Source: G965279335 sp965279285
Lineage (GTDB): Bacteria > Pseudomonadota > Gammaproteobacteria > DSM-16500
Assembly (NCBI GenBank): GCA_965279285.1
Contig: OZ257148.1
Location: 1,302,001 to 1,366,000 of the forward strand
DNA: 64,000 nucleotides
Direction: 5' to 3'
Shown here: in pieces, positions 52,701-61,500 of the stretch
Layout of the letters: every line of letters begins with the position of its first letter
Position numbering within the stretch: position 1 is the first letter of the stretch
Made by a program: the position numbers and the translations under genes
Notes under the pieces: generated by a model
What the model was told of the DNA's origin: nothing
Seen by the model: the letters and a program-made list of their open reading frames with translations, nothing else
Database searches by the model: none

Positions 52701-53171
52701 TTATGCCCGGTGATAAGGATGATTTTGTAAGATAGTTAAAGCACGATAAAGTTGTTCAGCTAAGACAATACGCACCAAAGGATGAGGCAAGGTCAAGGGT
52801 GAAAGCGACCATTTAATGTCAGCACGCTGCAAACTAGCAGCAGATAAACCATCTGGTCCTCCAACTAGTAAATCGATATTGCGGCCGTTCATATGCCAAC
52901 TCTTTACATTTTCAGCGAGTTTTTCTGTAGACCACGATGCGCCTTTTACATCTAATGCAATTACAAGATTGCCTGGTTTAATTTGCTGAAGTAATTTTTG
53001 GCCTTCACGCTCGATGAGGTCAGGGATATGTGATTGTTTACTGCGTTTTTCAGCGGGAATTTCCACTAATTCTAATTGGCAAGAAGGTGGAAAACGTTTG
53101 GCATACTCTTGGTAACCTGCATTGACCCAGGTAGGTAGTTTATTACCGAGGGCGAGTAGGCGTATGAGCAT
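52701..53171 (-). CDS. rlmH: 23S rRNA (pseudouridine-1915-N3) methyltransferase
   Basis: 156 aa from ATG 53171 (family length about 155). A longer frame to 53228 is rejected because MLIRLLALGNKLPTWVN is the conserved start. SPOUT fold: the SAM-binding knot includes LLVGGPDGL and LSPLTLPHPLVRIVLAEQLYRA. Overlaps the rsfS end by 29 bp. Last gene of leuS-lptE-holA-nadD-rsfS-rlmH. Confidence 0.95.
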   Translation of the reverse strand: MLIRLLALGNKLPTWVNAGYQEYAKRFPPSCQLELVEIPAEKRSKQSHIPDLIEREGQKLLQQIKPGNLVIALDVKGASWSTEKLAENVKSWHMNGRNIDLLVGGPDGLSAASLQRADIKWSLSPLTLPHPLVRIVLAEQLYRALTILQNHPYHRA

Positions 53172-53490
53172 GAATTTCCCATAAATCTTCGAGGCTATAA
53201 AATTCGCGTGTAGGGGCTTGCATGACATGAACGATAATATCGCCTAAATCAACAATAATCCATTCACCTTCTTTTTGACCTTCCATTTGAATAAAATGCC
53301 AACGTTGTTTTTTAGCTTCAAAGGCAACATTTTCAGCAAGTGATTGTACGTGACGGCTAGAGCGGCCGGTGCAAATAATCATTGCATCAGTAATTGAAGT
53401 TAAATGGCGGACATCAATAACTGTAATATCAATACCTTTTAAGTCTTCGAGTGCAGTGATTGCAATTTTTTGAATAATTTCAGTAGCCAT
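53143..53490 (-). CDS. rsfS: Ribosomal silencing factor RsfS
   Basis: 115 aa. Binds L14 to block subunit joining when nutrients are short. Motifs: A..DLKGIDITVIDV, MIICTGRSSRHVQSLAEN, EGQKEGEWIIVDLGDIIVHVM and a final FYSLEDLW. Positions and length typical. Overlaps rlmH. Confidence 0.96.
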   Translation of the reverse strand: MATEIIQKIAITALEDLKGIDITVIDVRHLTSITDAMIICTGRSSRHVQSLAENVAFEAKKQRWHFIQMEGQKEGEWIIVDLGDIIVHVMQAPTREFYSLEDLWEIHAHTPTRPR

Positions 53491-53522
53491 AATTTTAAGT
53501 AGTCATTTTTAGTGAGGGCAGA

Positions 53523-54179
53523 TTATAACCGACTCAGGCTGTATACGCCATGATGTTGTATATATTTATACACAGCATCAGGTAATAAATATCTGGGGCT
53601 TAAACCGAGTGCGATTTGGCGGCGAATGTCAGTAGCAGAGATTTCAAGCGGGGTAACAGGGTATAAAATAATATTTCCCGCCAGTGTTTCATGAATGGCT
53701 TCAGGATTGTGTTTTAAGCGTTGTTTTAAGAGGTCAGCAACAGTACCTGAATGCGGTAAATGATAATGAGGTCTATGAGCAACGATAAGATGAGCTAAGT
53801 CTAAAATTTCTTGCCAGCGATTCCAGCTCGGAAAATTAAGTAAAGCATCAATCGCCATGATTAAACAAAATGAAGTTTGCGGGAATTCTGCGCGTAAAGA
53901 TTCTAAGGTGTCGATGGTGTAAGAGGGTCCTTGGCGTTGAATTTCGCGCGTGTCTACTTGTAAGGCGGGTTCATTTTCAACCGCTATTTTTACCATGGCT
54001 AGACGTTGTTCGGGAGTGGCAGTCGGGGTTTTTCGGTGTACGGGTTGATAGCAGGGGATGACTCTTACTTCCGCTAAATCAAGATGTTGATGTAATTCTA
54101 AGGCAGTGCGCAGATGCCCGAAGTGAATGGGATCAAATGTGCCGCCTAAAATGCCAATGGTTTTGTGGAGTTTGTTCAT
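53523..54179 (-). CDS. nadD: Nicotinate-nucleotide adenylyltransferase
   Basis: Makes NaAD from NaMN in NAD synthesis. 218 aa. GGTFDPIHFGH (12-22) carries the nucleotidyltransferase HxGH motif, and ISATDIR near 190 is the second signature. Operon with holA (separated by a class B element) and rsfS. Confidence 0.96.
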   Translation of the reverse strand: MNKLHKTIGILGGTFDPIHFGHLRTALELHQHLDLAEVRVIPCYQPVHRKTPTATPEQRLAMVKIAVENEPALQVDTREIQRQGPSYTIDTLESLRAEFPQTSFCLIMAIDALLNFPSWNRWQEILDLAHLIVAHRPHYHLPHSGTVADLLKQRLKHNPEAIHETLAGNIILYPVTPLEISATDIRRQIALGLSPRYLLPDAVYKYIQHHGVYSLSRL

Positions 54180-54227
54180 AAGGTTTATTGTATCAGTTTT
54201 GTTATTATTCAGGAACTGGGGGGATAA

Positions 54228-54371
54228 CTATTCAGTAGCCAGAGAGCGTGCGAGTGTAGCACTTAAAATAGAGCGACTTGCTTGCCATGGATGGCAAGCC
54301 TAAAACAGGGATGTTTCGTTTGGAGCGGCATTTTAAGTGCTACACTCGCACGCTCTTTGGTTGCTGAATAG
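54228..54371. repeat. Class B palindromic element (overlaps the holA 3' end)
   Basis: Inverted arms of 42 bp at 54228-54269 and 54330-54371: CTATTCAGTAGCCAGAGAGC, GTGCGAGTGTAGCACTTAAAAT and the mirror ending TTGCTGAATAG. The termini match those of class A, but the inner arms are unrelated to the GGTGGGC core. The centre has GACTTGCTTGCCATGGATGG..CAAGCC, shared with the copy at 15345. The right arm reaches into the last codons of holA. Confidence 0.92.
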
Positions 54372-55389
54372 TTATACTGGGGGTGGAAAGAAGCATGATA
54401 ATTGTTTCAAATTCATTCCAAACACTGCCTATTTCTGCACCTTTAATTATTTTATCAATGTTTGCTGAGTGCAATAGTAATTGCCAACATTTTTCTAGTG
54501 TATTGCGTTGTAAAAAAGTTCGAATACTGGCTTGGCGTTTTTCAAAAATGCGAAATTTATTAAAAAGGCTTGAGAGTGTTATGCCTTGATTCATTTGGTT
54601 CATCATATCAGCAAGCATGCGGAATTCTCGAGTCAATGCCCAAAGAATTAATGTGGGCTCAGTGTCTTCAGCTGCGAGATTTTGCAGGATGCGTAATGAA
54701 CGTGAATGGCTGCCGATGATCATGCTGTCAACTAAATCAAAAATATTAAAGCGTGCATGATCGGTAGGATTATTTTCTGTCGTTAGTGGTTTTTGATTTT
54801 TATCGGTAGCACATGTCAGTAAATTTATTTTTTCAATTTCTTGTGCTGCAGCTAATAAATTGCCTTCTACTTGGTTAGCCAGTAAATCAGCCGTGTTTTT
54901 TGAGAGAGTTAAACCTTGTTTTTTTGCGCGTTGGATTATCCAGAGTGGTAACTGTGCTGCAGGAATAGGCCAAATTGAAATAAAAACACTATTATTCTCG
55001 AGTGTTTTAAACCAAACACTTTTTTCTGTTTTGCTATCCACTTTATTTGTGCGAATAATAAGAATCACATCGTGTTGGGGGTGAGCAGCATATTCTTGTA
55101 GTGCTTTTGTGGTTGTTGCAGCAAATTTTGCATTGTGAAGATTAATTTCAATCAATTTTTTTTCAGCAAAAAGAGAAATATTATGTGTCTGCGCATAAAG
55201 AATTGAGCTCCAATCACTGCCAGAGTCAATAGAAACTAATGTTCGCTCAGTAAAGCCCGCTTTTTGCGCGGCATGGCGAATAAGCTCGGCAGCTTCTTGG
55301 ACTAACAATAATTCATCACTGCTGACGATATAAATCGACGCAAGATTTTTATTGAGTTGTTGTTCTAATTGTTGCAGCGCTATTTTCAT
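54340..55389 (-). CDS. holA: DNA polymerase III subunit delta
   Basis: 349 aa. Clamp-loader subunit that opens the beta ring. N-terminal MKIALQQLEQQLNKNLASIYIVSSDELLLVQEAAELIR matches the family. The last codons (TIQQPKSVRV then TAG) are read from the inner part of the class B element (54340-54371), so the element has replaced or extended the natural C-terminus. Overlaps lptE by 41 bp. Confidence 0.93.
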   Translation of the reverse strand: MKIALQQLEQQLNKNLASIYIVSSDELLLVQEAAELIRHAAQKAGFTERTLVSIDSGSDWSSILYAQTHNISLFAEKKLIEINLHNAKFAATTTKALQEYAAHPQHDVILIIRTNKVDSKTEKSVWFKTLENNSVFISIWPIPAAQLPLWIIQRAKKQGLTLSKNTADLLANQVEGNLLAAAQEIEKINLLTCATDKNQKPLTTENNPTDHARFNIFDLVDSMIIGSHSRSLRILQNLAAEDTEPTLILWALTREFRMLADMMNQMNQGITLSSLFNKFRIFEKRQASIRTFLQRNTLEKCWQLLLHSANIDKIIKGAEIGSVWNEFETIIMLLSTPSITIQQPKSVRV

Positions 55390-55939
55390 GATTATTTTTA
55401 CTAAAACTCGTTAATTTATGGGTAATTTCGCGCGAAGAGAGTCGATTCATAATATCAAAGACGATTGCTCTACGCATTTGTTGATATAAAGCAGCAGCTT
55501 GATTACTGCCAGCTAATACTTCGCCAGAATTAATGGGCAAAATGCGTGATTGACTGAGTGTTTCTCGGCTTACTAAAATAACATCAGTGGGCGATGTGAC
55601 TTGGAAAGTCACACTGAGCGTTAATTTATATTGGCGAGTTTGTTGTGAGCCGCTTACGCCAAGTAATTCTTGGACCATGTTTTCAGCAACAATTTCTAAT
55701 ATAGTGTTAGCTTGCGTGGGGGTGTCAGCAAGGTAGACGCCTGACATTTCTAAATAGTCACGTAAATTATTGGTTAGCTCACTATAGGGACTCGGTGTTT
55801 TAAGATAGACGCGTTGTAGCTCTGGTGCAAAAGGCACCGATCCACGTGGATGAAAGCCACAGCCTGTATTGAGTAAAATAAAACAGAGAATAAAAAACAG
55901 CTTAAGGTAAGTGTTAGTTTTTATTTGTGTTAGCATCAT
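55349..55939 (-). CDS. lptE: LPS-assembly lipoprotein LptE
   Basis: 196 aa. Signal peptide with lipobox LLNTGC (acylated Cys near residue 27), then GFHPRGS, the invariant LptE motif. Plugs the LptD barrel in the outer membrane. Overlaps the leuS stop (ATGA) and the start of holA. The window therefore has LptE, LptF and LptG. Confidence 0.93.
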   Translation of the reverse strand: MMLTQIKTNTYLKLFFILCFILLNTGCGFHPRGSVPFAPELQRVYLKTPSPYSELTNNLRDYLEMSGVYLADTPTQANTILEIVAENMVQELLGVSGSQQTRQYKLTLSVTFQVTSPTDVILVSRETLSQSRILPINSGEVLAGSNQAAALYQQMRRAIVFDIMNRLSSREITHKLTSFSKNNHENSAATIRTTTQ

Positions 55940-58407
55940 GTATCACTCACCACAATATTCACGACTCTTCCTGGAATAGTAATAATTTTTTTTATTATTT
56001 TATTAGTAATAGTGTGCTGGACTTTGGCATCTTGAGTGGCTATATCTTCGATAGTTTTAGTATCAGCATGAGTGGGTACGGTAATACGAGTGCGTAATTT
56101 ACCATTAATTTGTACGACTAATTCTATGCTATCCACTTTGAGTGCTTGAGGATCTATTTCCGGCCATGGTGCGTCTAATATGAGATCGCCGAACTGTAAT
56201 TCTTTCCATAAAAAGTGAGTGATGTGTGGCGTGATCGGTGCGAGTAAACGCAATAAAATACTCAACCCTTGTTGAACAATGACAGGTCGTACATCGAGCT
56301 GCTGAGAATTTGCTGTAGGTATTTTAGTAAGTAAATTAAGGAGTTTCATGCAGCCAGAAACAACCGTATTCAATTGCAATCGATTGTAATCAAAGCATAC
56401 TTGATCAAGAATTTCATAAATTTGACGTAGGCAGGCGCGTTGAGTTGGATCGGCATTTTCCCAATCCATTTTATTTTTTACATTACGCAAGGTATCACGT
56501 TCTTCGTAAGTAAATGCCCATAATTTTTTTAGAAATCGATACGAACCTTCAACACCAGAATCGGACCATTCTAAATTTTGTTCTGGAGGTGCAGCGAAAA
56601 TAATAAATAATCGTACTGTGTCGGCGCCGAATTTTTCAATTAAATTAACCGGGTCAACAACATTGCCTTTGGATTTAGACATTTTTGCGCCGCTGTTTAA
56701 AACCATACCTTGGGTTAATAAACGAGTAAAAGGTTCATTAGAATGTACGAGTTGCATATCGCGCATGGCTTTATGAATAAAGCGTGAATACAGCAAATGC
56801 ATGCACGCATGTTCGATGCCGCCGACATATTGATCGACAGATAACCAATGGTGAGCGCGGTTATCTAACATGGCATGATCTTGATTGTAGGAAGTAAAGC
56901 GCGCGTAATACCAGGAAGATTCAAAAAATGTATCAAAGGTATCTGTCTCGCGGTGAGCTGGTTTTTGGCAACGAGGACAGATAGTTTCGTAAAACTCTGG
57001 CATTGTTTTGAGTGGTGAAATAACGCCAGAAAACTCGATTTTTTCTGGCAAAATAACTGGTAAATCTTCTTCAGGGACAGGTACTGCGCCACATGTTTCA
57101 CAATTAATAATAGGTAATGGTGCGCCCCAATAACGCTGACGAGCAACGCTCCAATCACGTAAGCGAAAATTCACTTGGCGGGTACCCGCATCGTGATTTT
57201 CAAGATAGCTAATAATTTCAGTTGCAGCCATTGCTGAATTAAGTCCGGTGAATTGTGCAGAGTGAATTAATTCGCCAGTGGCGGTATACGCCGCTTGCTT
57301 AAAATTCCATTCATCACCAACGGGAATGACAACAGGTTTAATAGGCAAATGATATTTTTGTGCGAATTCAAAGTCACGTTCATCATGAGCTGGAACGGCC
57401 ATTAATGCTCCAGTACCATAGTCAGCGACGACAAAGTTAGCGACCCAAATGGGTAATGTTTCTTTGGTGATGGGATGAATAGCGAGCATTTGTGTTTGCA
57501 CACCACGCTTTTCCATGGTTGCGAGATCAGCTTCTGCTACTTTAATGTTTTTACATTCTGCAATAAATTGTGCTAGCTCAGGGTTGGTTTCTGCAGCTAA
57601 TTTAGCGAGCGTATGTTGTGGTGCAATCGCTAGATAGGTGACGCCAAAGAGAGTGTCGGCGCGAGTAGTAAAAACAGTTAAATGCTCTTGCGTATTAGCA
57701 ACAGGAAATTGAATTTCAACACCTTCTGAACGACCAATCCAATTGCGTTGCATGGTTTTAACTTGTTCTGGCCAACCAGGTAAATTATCCAGTTCATTTA
57801 AAAGTTCATCTGCATAGGTGGTAATTTTGAAAAACCATTGTGGAATTTCGCGTCGTTCAACCAGAGCACCTGAACGCCAGCCTCGGCCATTAACGACTTG
57901 TTCATTAGCCAGAATAGTTTGGTCAACGGGATCCCAGTTCACGGCCGCATTTTTTTTATAAACTAAACCTTTATGATAAAGCTGCAGAAAAAACCATTGT
58001 TCCCAGCGATAATAGCGAGGATCACAGGTGGCAAATTCGCGTTGCCAATCATAAGCGAGACCTAGCATATTCATTTGATCGCGCATTTGCGCAATATTTT
58101 TATAGGTCCATTCAGCCGGGGGGATTTTATTTTGGATGGCGGCATTTTCAGCTGGTAAACCAAATGCATCCCAGCCCATAGGCTGTAATACATTTTTGCC
58201 TAGCATACGTTGGTAGCGGGAAATAACATCGTTGATCGTGTATACCCTGACATGCCCCATGTGGAGTCGACCGCTAGGATAGGGGAACATGGTTAAACAA
58301 TAGAATTTTTCTTTCGGGGAATTTTCATCAGCAGCAAAAGTAGTGTTTTCTTGCCAAAAATTTTGTGCTGTCTTTTCAATAAGTTGCGGGCTGTATAGCT
58401 CTTCCAT
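55936..58407 (-). CDS. leuS: Leucine--tRNA ligase
   Basis: 823 aa, full length. HMGH at 49-52 in PYPSGRLHMGH, connective editing domain with DYGTGALMAVPAHDERD, zinc-binding CETCGAVPVPEE.. CPRCQ, and KMSKSKG near residue 585. First gene of leuS-lptE-holA-nadD-rsfS-rlmH. Confidence 0.97.
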   Translation of the reverse strand: MEELYSPQLIEKTAQNFWQENTTFAADENSPKEKFYCLTMFPYPSGRLHMGHVRVYTINDVISRYQRMLGKNVLQPMGWDAFGLPAENAAIQNKIPPAEWTYKNIAQMRDQMNMLGLAYDWQREFATCDPRYYRWEQWFFLQLYHKGLVYKKNAAVNWDPVDQTILANEQVVNGRGWRSGALVERREIPQWFFKITTYADELLNELDNLPGWPEQVKTMQRNWIGRSEGVEIQFPVANTQEHLTVFTTRADTLFGVTYLAIAPQHTLAKLAAETNPELAQFIAECKNIKVAEADLATMEKRGVQTQMLAIHPITKETLPIWVANFVVADYGTGALMAVPAHDERDFEFAQKYHLPIKPVVIPVGDEWNFKQAAYTATGELIHSAQFTGLNSAMAATEIISYLENHDAGTRQVNFRLRDWSVARQRYWGAPLPIINCETCGAVPVPEEDLPVILPEKIEFSGVISPLKTMPEFYETICPRCQKPAHRETDTFDTFFESSWYYARFTSYNQDHAMLDNRAHHWLSVDQYVGGIEHACMHLLYSRFIHKAMRDMQLVHSNEPFTRLLTQGMVLNSGAKMSKSKGNVVDPVNLIEKFGADTVRLFIIFAAPPEQNLEWSDSGVEGSYRFLKKLWAFTYEERDTLRNVKNKMDWENADPTQRACLRQIYEILDQVCFDYNRLQLNTVVSGCMKLLNLLTKIPTANSQQLDVRPVIVQQGLSILLRLLAPITPHITHFLWKELQFGDLILDAPWPEIDPQALKVDSIELVVQINGKLRTRITVPTHADTKTIEDIATQDAKVQHTITNKIIKKIITIPGRVVNIVVSDT

Positions 58408-58570
58408 GGGGTGTGCTCAGAAGTTAATTAATTGTTGGGTAGGATACAACAAGTGGGGGGGGATTAACAGTGGTGCCCGTTGCAGGGTGGGTCTTTGCTT
58501 ATGAATGATATGCCTGCCCAGGTCGTTAGCAATGAACCTTATATTTTGTTAAAATTTATGATATGTTGTA

Positions 58571-58593
58571 TATAATCAACTTATAAAGCTTTA
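58571..58593 (+). promoter_or_regulatory. Promoter/operator region of the HipBA-like operon
   Basis: TATAAT at 58571-58576 stands with a poor TTGTTA -35 at 58546-58551 (19-bp spacing). Downstream is the perfect palindrome TAAAGCTTTA (58584-58593), which could be an operator for the HTH antitoxin, as these repress their own operons. Binding is inference. Confidence 0.45.
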
Positions 58594-58611
58594 AAGGTGG
58601 TTATAAGCAAC

Positions 58612-58956
58612 ATGAGCAAAGCCAATAAACTATCAAAAGCATTGCCAGCAGCGGCAGAACGGCTCTTATTGCAGTTGGGTCGAAATATTCGTATTGCACG
58701 TTTAAGACGAAAATTGAGAGTTATTGATTTAGCAGAACATATCGGAATTTCGCGTTATTTAATGTCTGATATTGAGAAAGGTAAGTCTACAGTTACAATC
58801 GCAGCTTATGTTTGTGCATTATGGGCGTTAGGGTTGGCTGATGATCTGAGTTATATTGCAGATCCAGATCGTGATACTGAAGGTAAGATACTTGAAAATG
58901 CTCGAGCACCTAAAACAGCCGCTAAACGTAAAAAGGTTTTAGATAATGACTTCTGA
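58612..58956 (+). CDS. HipB-like helix-turn-helix antitoxin
   Basis: 114 aa, XRE/Cro-type HTH (about residues 25-80: LGRNIRIARLRRKLRVIDLA, EHIGISRYLMSDIEKGKSTV). Partner of the HipA-like kinase: its stop lies 8 bp into the kinase frame (11-bp overlap). Start at ATG 58612; an upstream GTG at 58597 is possible. Predicted to neutralise the kinase and repress the operon. Confidence 0.88.
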   Translation: MSKANKLSKALPAAAERLLLQLGRNIRIARLRRKLRVIDLAEHIGISRYLMSDIEKGKSTVTIAAYVCALWALGLADDLSYIADPDRDTEGKILENARAPKTAAKRKKVLDNDF

Positions 58957-60223
58957 GCATATGTGTTATGTGTATATAGTACTTCCAGGAACCATAGAGT
59001 TTGTTACTGCAGCACGTTTTCAAATTATTCTTACACGTGATGGTATTCCAAAAGGCGAATTTATATATGGAAAAAAATATTTGGCACGTCCTGATGCAGT
59101 TGAGTTAGATCCTATTGAGTTGCGCTTGAATCAAGCACATTACGAAACTGTGCGTATGCATGGGTTCTTTGGTGCGATTAGAGACGCAATGCCTGATTTT
59201 TGGGGACGACGTGTTATTCAGCATCATGCAAGTAAAGTAACTTTAAACGAATTTGATTATTTATTGTGTGGTCCTGATGATAGAGCTGGCGCACTTGGAT
59301 TTGGTTTAAATGTTATACCACCTGCTCCACGTCGCGCATTCAATCGAACACTTGATTTAGAAACTTTGCAAAAAATAGCAGAAACTATCGCTAATGATGG
59401 CTTTAAGTCTTTTGAAAATGAAGTAGATACGCGTCAAGTACGTGAATTACTACTTGAAGGAACTTCAATGGGGGGAGCACGTCCTAAGGCTGTTGTGGAA
59501 GATAGCGATAGTTTATGGATTGCTAAATTTAGTAGTCGAGAAGATCGTTGGAATCAGCCTGTTGTAGAACATGCATTGTTAAATCTTGCTCGTATTTGTG
59601 GCTTGCACGTTGCTGCGAGTAAATTAACAAGAGTAGCAGGAAAAGATGTTTTATTAGTAAGACGTTTTGATCGAGATAAATTAGATAATGGATATAGACG
59701 TCATCGTATGGTGAGTGCATTAACGCTGCTTAAATCTGAAGATAGTCTTTCTGCAAGAGAAAATTGGTCTTATTTATTACTTGCTGATGAAATTCGTCGT
59801 AGTAGTGCAGCTCCTGAAGTAGATTTGCGCGAATTATTTGGGCGAATGTGCTTCAATGCGGCTATATCTAATTTGGATGATCACCCCCGGAACCATGCAA
59901 TACTAGCAAAAGATAAGCAATGGCGGCTTAGTCCAGCATACGATTTAACACCCACTCCAGCATTAGCACAAGACACGCGATTATTAGCTATGGAATGCGG
60001 TACGCAGGGGCGAGTGGCAAGTAGAGAAAATTTATTAAGTGGATGCGCTCGTTTTCTTCTTTCTCGAGACGAAGCTGTAGCTATTGTTGATCATATTGTA
60101 CAGGTGGTAAAAAATGAATGGGAGCCATGCTTGCGTCGTGCGGGTGCTAGTAAAAAAGATTGTTTAGTTGTTGCTTCGACGTTTCTTTATGAAGGTTTTT
60201 TTTATAAATCAAATAAATTATAA
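58946..60223 (+). CDS. HipA-like serine/threonine kinase toxin
   Basis: 425 aa. N-terminal HipA-type subdomain (FIYGKKYLARPDAVELDPIE.. RDAMPDFWGRRV), then the P-loop-like EGTSMGGARPKA (171-182; Ser174 is the analogue of the autophosphorylated Ser in HipA), Lys194 in WIAKF, catalytic NLDDHPRNH (309-317) and metal Asp333 in SPAYDLTP. In E. coli HipA phosphorylates GltX, giving persistence; the target here is unknown. All catalytic blocks look intact. A class B half element follows. Confidence 0.88.
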   Translation: MTSEHMCYVYIVLPGTIEFVTAARFQIILTRDGIPKGEFIYGKKYLARPDAVELDPIELRLNQAHYETVRMHGFFGAIRDAMPDFWGRRVIQHHASKVTLNEFDYLLCGPDDRAGALGFGLNVIPPAPRRAFNRTLDLETLQKIAETIANDGFKSFENEVDTRQVRELLLEGTSMGGARPKAVVEDSDSLWIAKFSSREDRWNQPVVEHALLNLARICGLHVAASKLTRVAGKDVLLVRRFDRDKLDNGYRRHRMVSALTLLKSEDSLSARENWSYLLLADEIRRSSAAPEVDLRELFGRMCFNAAISNLDDHPRNHAILAKDKQWRLSPAYDLTPTPALAQDTRLLAMECGTQGRVASRENLLSGCARFLLSRDEAVAIVDHIVQVVKNEWEPCLRRAGASKKDCLVVASTFLYEGFFYKSNKL

Positions 60224-60231
60224 TAGTTTTT

Positions 60232-60270
60232 GAGTGTTAAGCTCGCACGCTCTCTAGCTGTTAAATAGCT
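60232..60270. repeat. Class B half element
   Basis: GAGTGTTAAGCTCGCACGCT, then CTCTAGCTGTTAAATAGCT. Resembles the right arm of the class B copy at 54330-54371 and its CTGAATAG terminus. No left arm is visible. Directly after the HipA-like gene. Confidence 0.7.
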
Positions 60271-60301
60271 GCTTTTTATTTCTGAATTTTAGTCGACAAA
60301 T

Positions 60302-60321
60302 CTTAACATAATCCTAAGACT
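60302..60321 (+). promoter_or_regulatory. PmrA-box-like site before the ankyrin gene
   Basis: CTTAACATAATCCTAAGACT fits the consensus at 11 of 16 half-site core positions, with C at both first positions. A TAAATT hexamer starts 8 nt downstream, as at the other two sites. Weak on its own and 108 bp from the ATG. Confidence 0.3.
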
Positions 60322-60429
60322 TTTTGAATAAATTTTGGATTTTGAGTTGAATGGGGGGTATTATATGCCTTACCTTATCTATAAAAGATGTACCATAATA
60401 GATTATATAATCACTAAGTGGGAAACGTT

Positions 60430-61407
60430 ATGCCTAATGATTTTAAAAAATTTAAATTTTTGTCTTCGCTCGTGGAGTGCGAGCATGTCTCTGAACAACA
60501 AGCTATTGCACTAACAGACGACCAAGCAGAAATTTTAAATATTAAGAACATATTTGATTTAGTGTTTGCAGGGGAGTGCAGTATAGAAAAATTTATCACT
60601 TTATCGCATGGGCAATTGGCAATTTTGAAACTGTTAAGTGAAAATGATTCGTTTTTAAGTGTGACATTTCCTTTAAAAAATTTAATTCAGCAATTATTAG
60701 AGCAGTCGTTAGAGCAAGTTGAAATATTAGATAAAAATTATATGTTGATAGTTTATCTTTTGAAGAAAAAAATTCTGACTATAGAGCAACTTATAAAGTT
60801 GAATGAGGACCAGCTCGAAAGTAAAAAGCTTGCAATAACAGATATATTGACTGCCGAAGATATTCCGATAGATAAAAAACTACAAGCTGATTTAGAAAAA
60901 TCAGCTGAAACCTGTGATTTAAAATTACTAGAAGAATGTTTATCTAAGGTAGAGTTTAAATCGATTGCTGTTAACTCTAGAAATTCTCGTCGTGAGTCTT
61001 TATTAATGTTAGCAGCAGGATCAAGAAAATCAGATGCAGAATCTTTAAGTTTTGTTAAATTTTTGGTGTTTGCAGGTGCCGTTGTTATGGTTCAATCTAA
61101 TGACTTAAGGACTGCATTAATGTGTGCTGCGCAGAGAGGGCATGTGAGTGTTATAAGGTTTTTAGCTCAACGTGTATCACGATCTCATTTTTTATTAGAG
61201 GATGATATTGGACAGACAGCAGCAAAGTATTATGAAAAAGCAACTGGCAGCAAATGGGATATTCAACTTCCTCCACAAGAAATCCCATCAGCTACTATAG
61301 CAGCTGTTGTTACTTTGGGTGGTAGTCCTGTTCATACTCAGAGTGCTGTTGATGTAAAGGATGTAAAAACAACGCCAGCTGTTTCTGTTTTGCGTAAGAA
61401 AGGGTGA
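60430..61407 (+). CDS. Ankyrin-repeat protein; effector candidate
   Basis: 325 aa from ATG 60430 (an in-frame GTG at 60418 adds four residues). The N-terminal half has repeated units of the type LTDDQAEILN, LSHGQLAILK, LNEDQLESKK. The C-terminal half has ankyrin repeats: SLLMLAAG..VKFLVFAGAVV and TALMCAAQRGHVSVIRFLAQ. No signal peptide. Ankyrin proteins are frequent Dot/Icm effectors in Coxiella and Legionella; role here is inference. Its TGA (61405-61407) directly joins a class C element. Confidence 0.82.
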   Translation: MPNDFKKFKFLSSLVECEHVSEQQAIALTDDQAEILNIKNIFDLVFAGECSIEKFITLSHGQLAILKLLSENDSFLSVTFPLKNLIQQLLEQSLEQVEILDKNYMLIVYLLKKKILTIEQLIKLNEDQLESKKLAITDILTAEDIPIDKKLQADLEKSAETCDLKLLEECLSKVEFKSIAVNSRNSRRESLLMLAAGSRKSDAESLSFVKFLVFAGAVVMVQSNDLRTALMCAAQRGHVSVIRFLAQRVSRSHFLLEDDIGQTAAKYYEKATGSKWDIQLPPQEIPSATIAAVVTLGGSPVHTQSAVDVKDVKTTPAVSVLRKKG

Positions 61408-61493
61408 TTATTCAGCAACATGTTTGGATCCCGCAGCTTACTATTTCAACGTCCCGCGGCTTGTCCGCGGGATCCAGACATACTGCTGAATAG
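61408..61493. repeat. Class C palindromic element
   Basis: Inverted arms TTATTCAGCAACATGTTTGG, ATCCCGC and GCGGGATCCAGACATACTGC, TGAATAG. Termini agree with classes A and B; the inner part (GGATCCCGC with CCGCGGCTTGTCCGCGG hairpin) is different again. It abuts the stop codon of the ankyrin gene and precedes the end of the convergent hydrolase gene. Confidence 0.88.
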
Positions 61494-61500
61494 TTATAAC

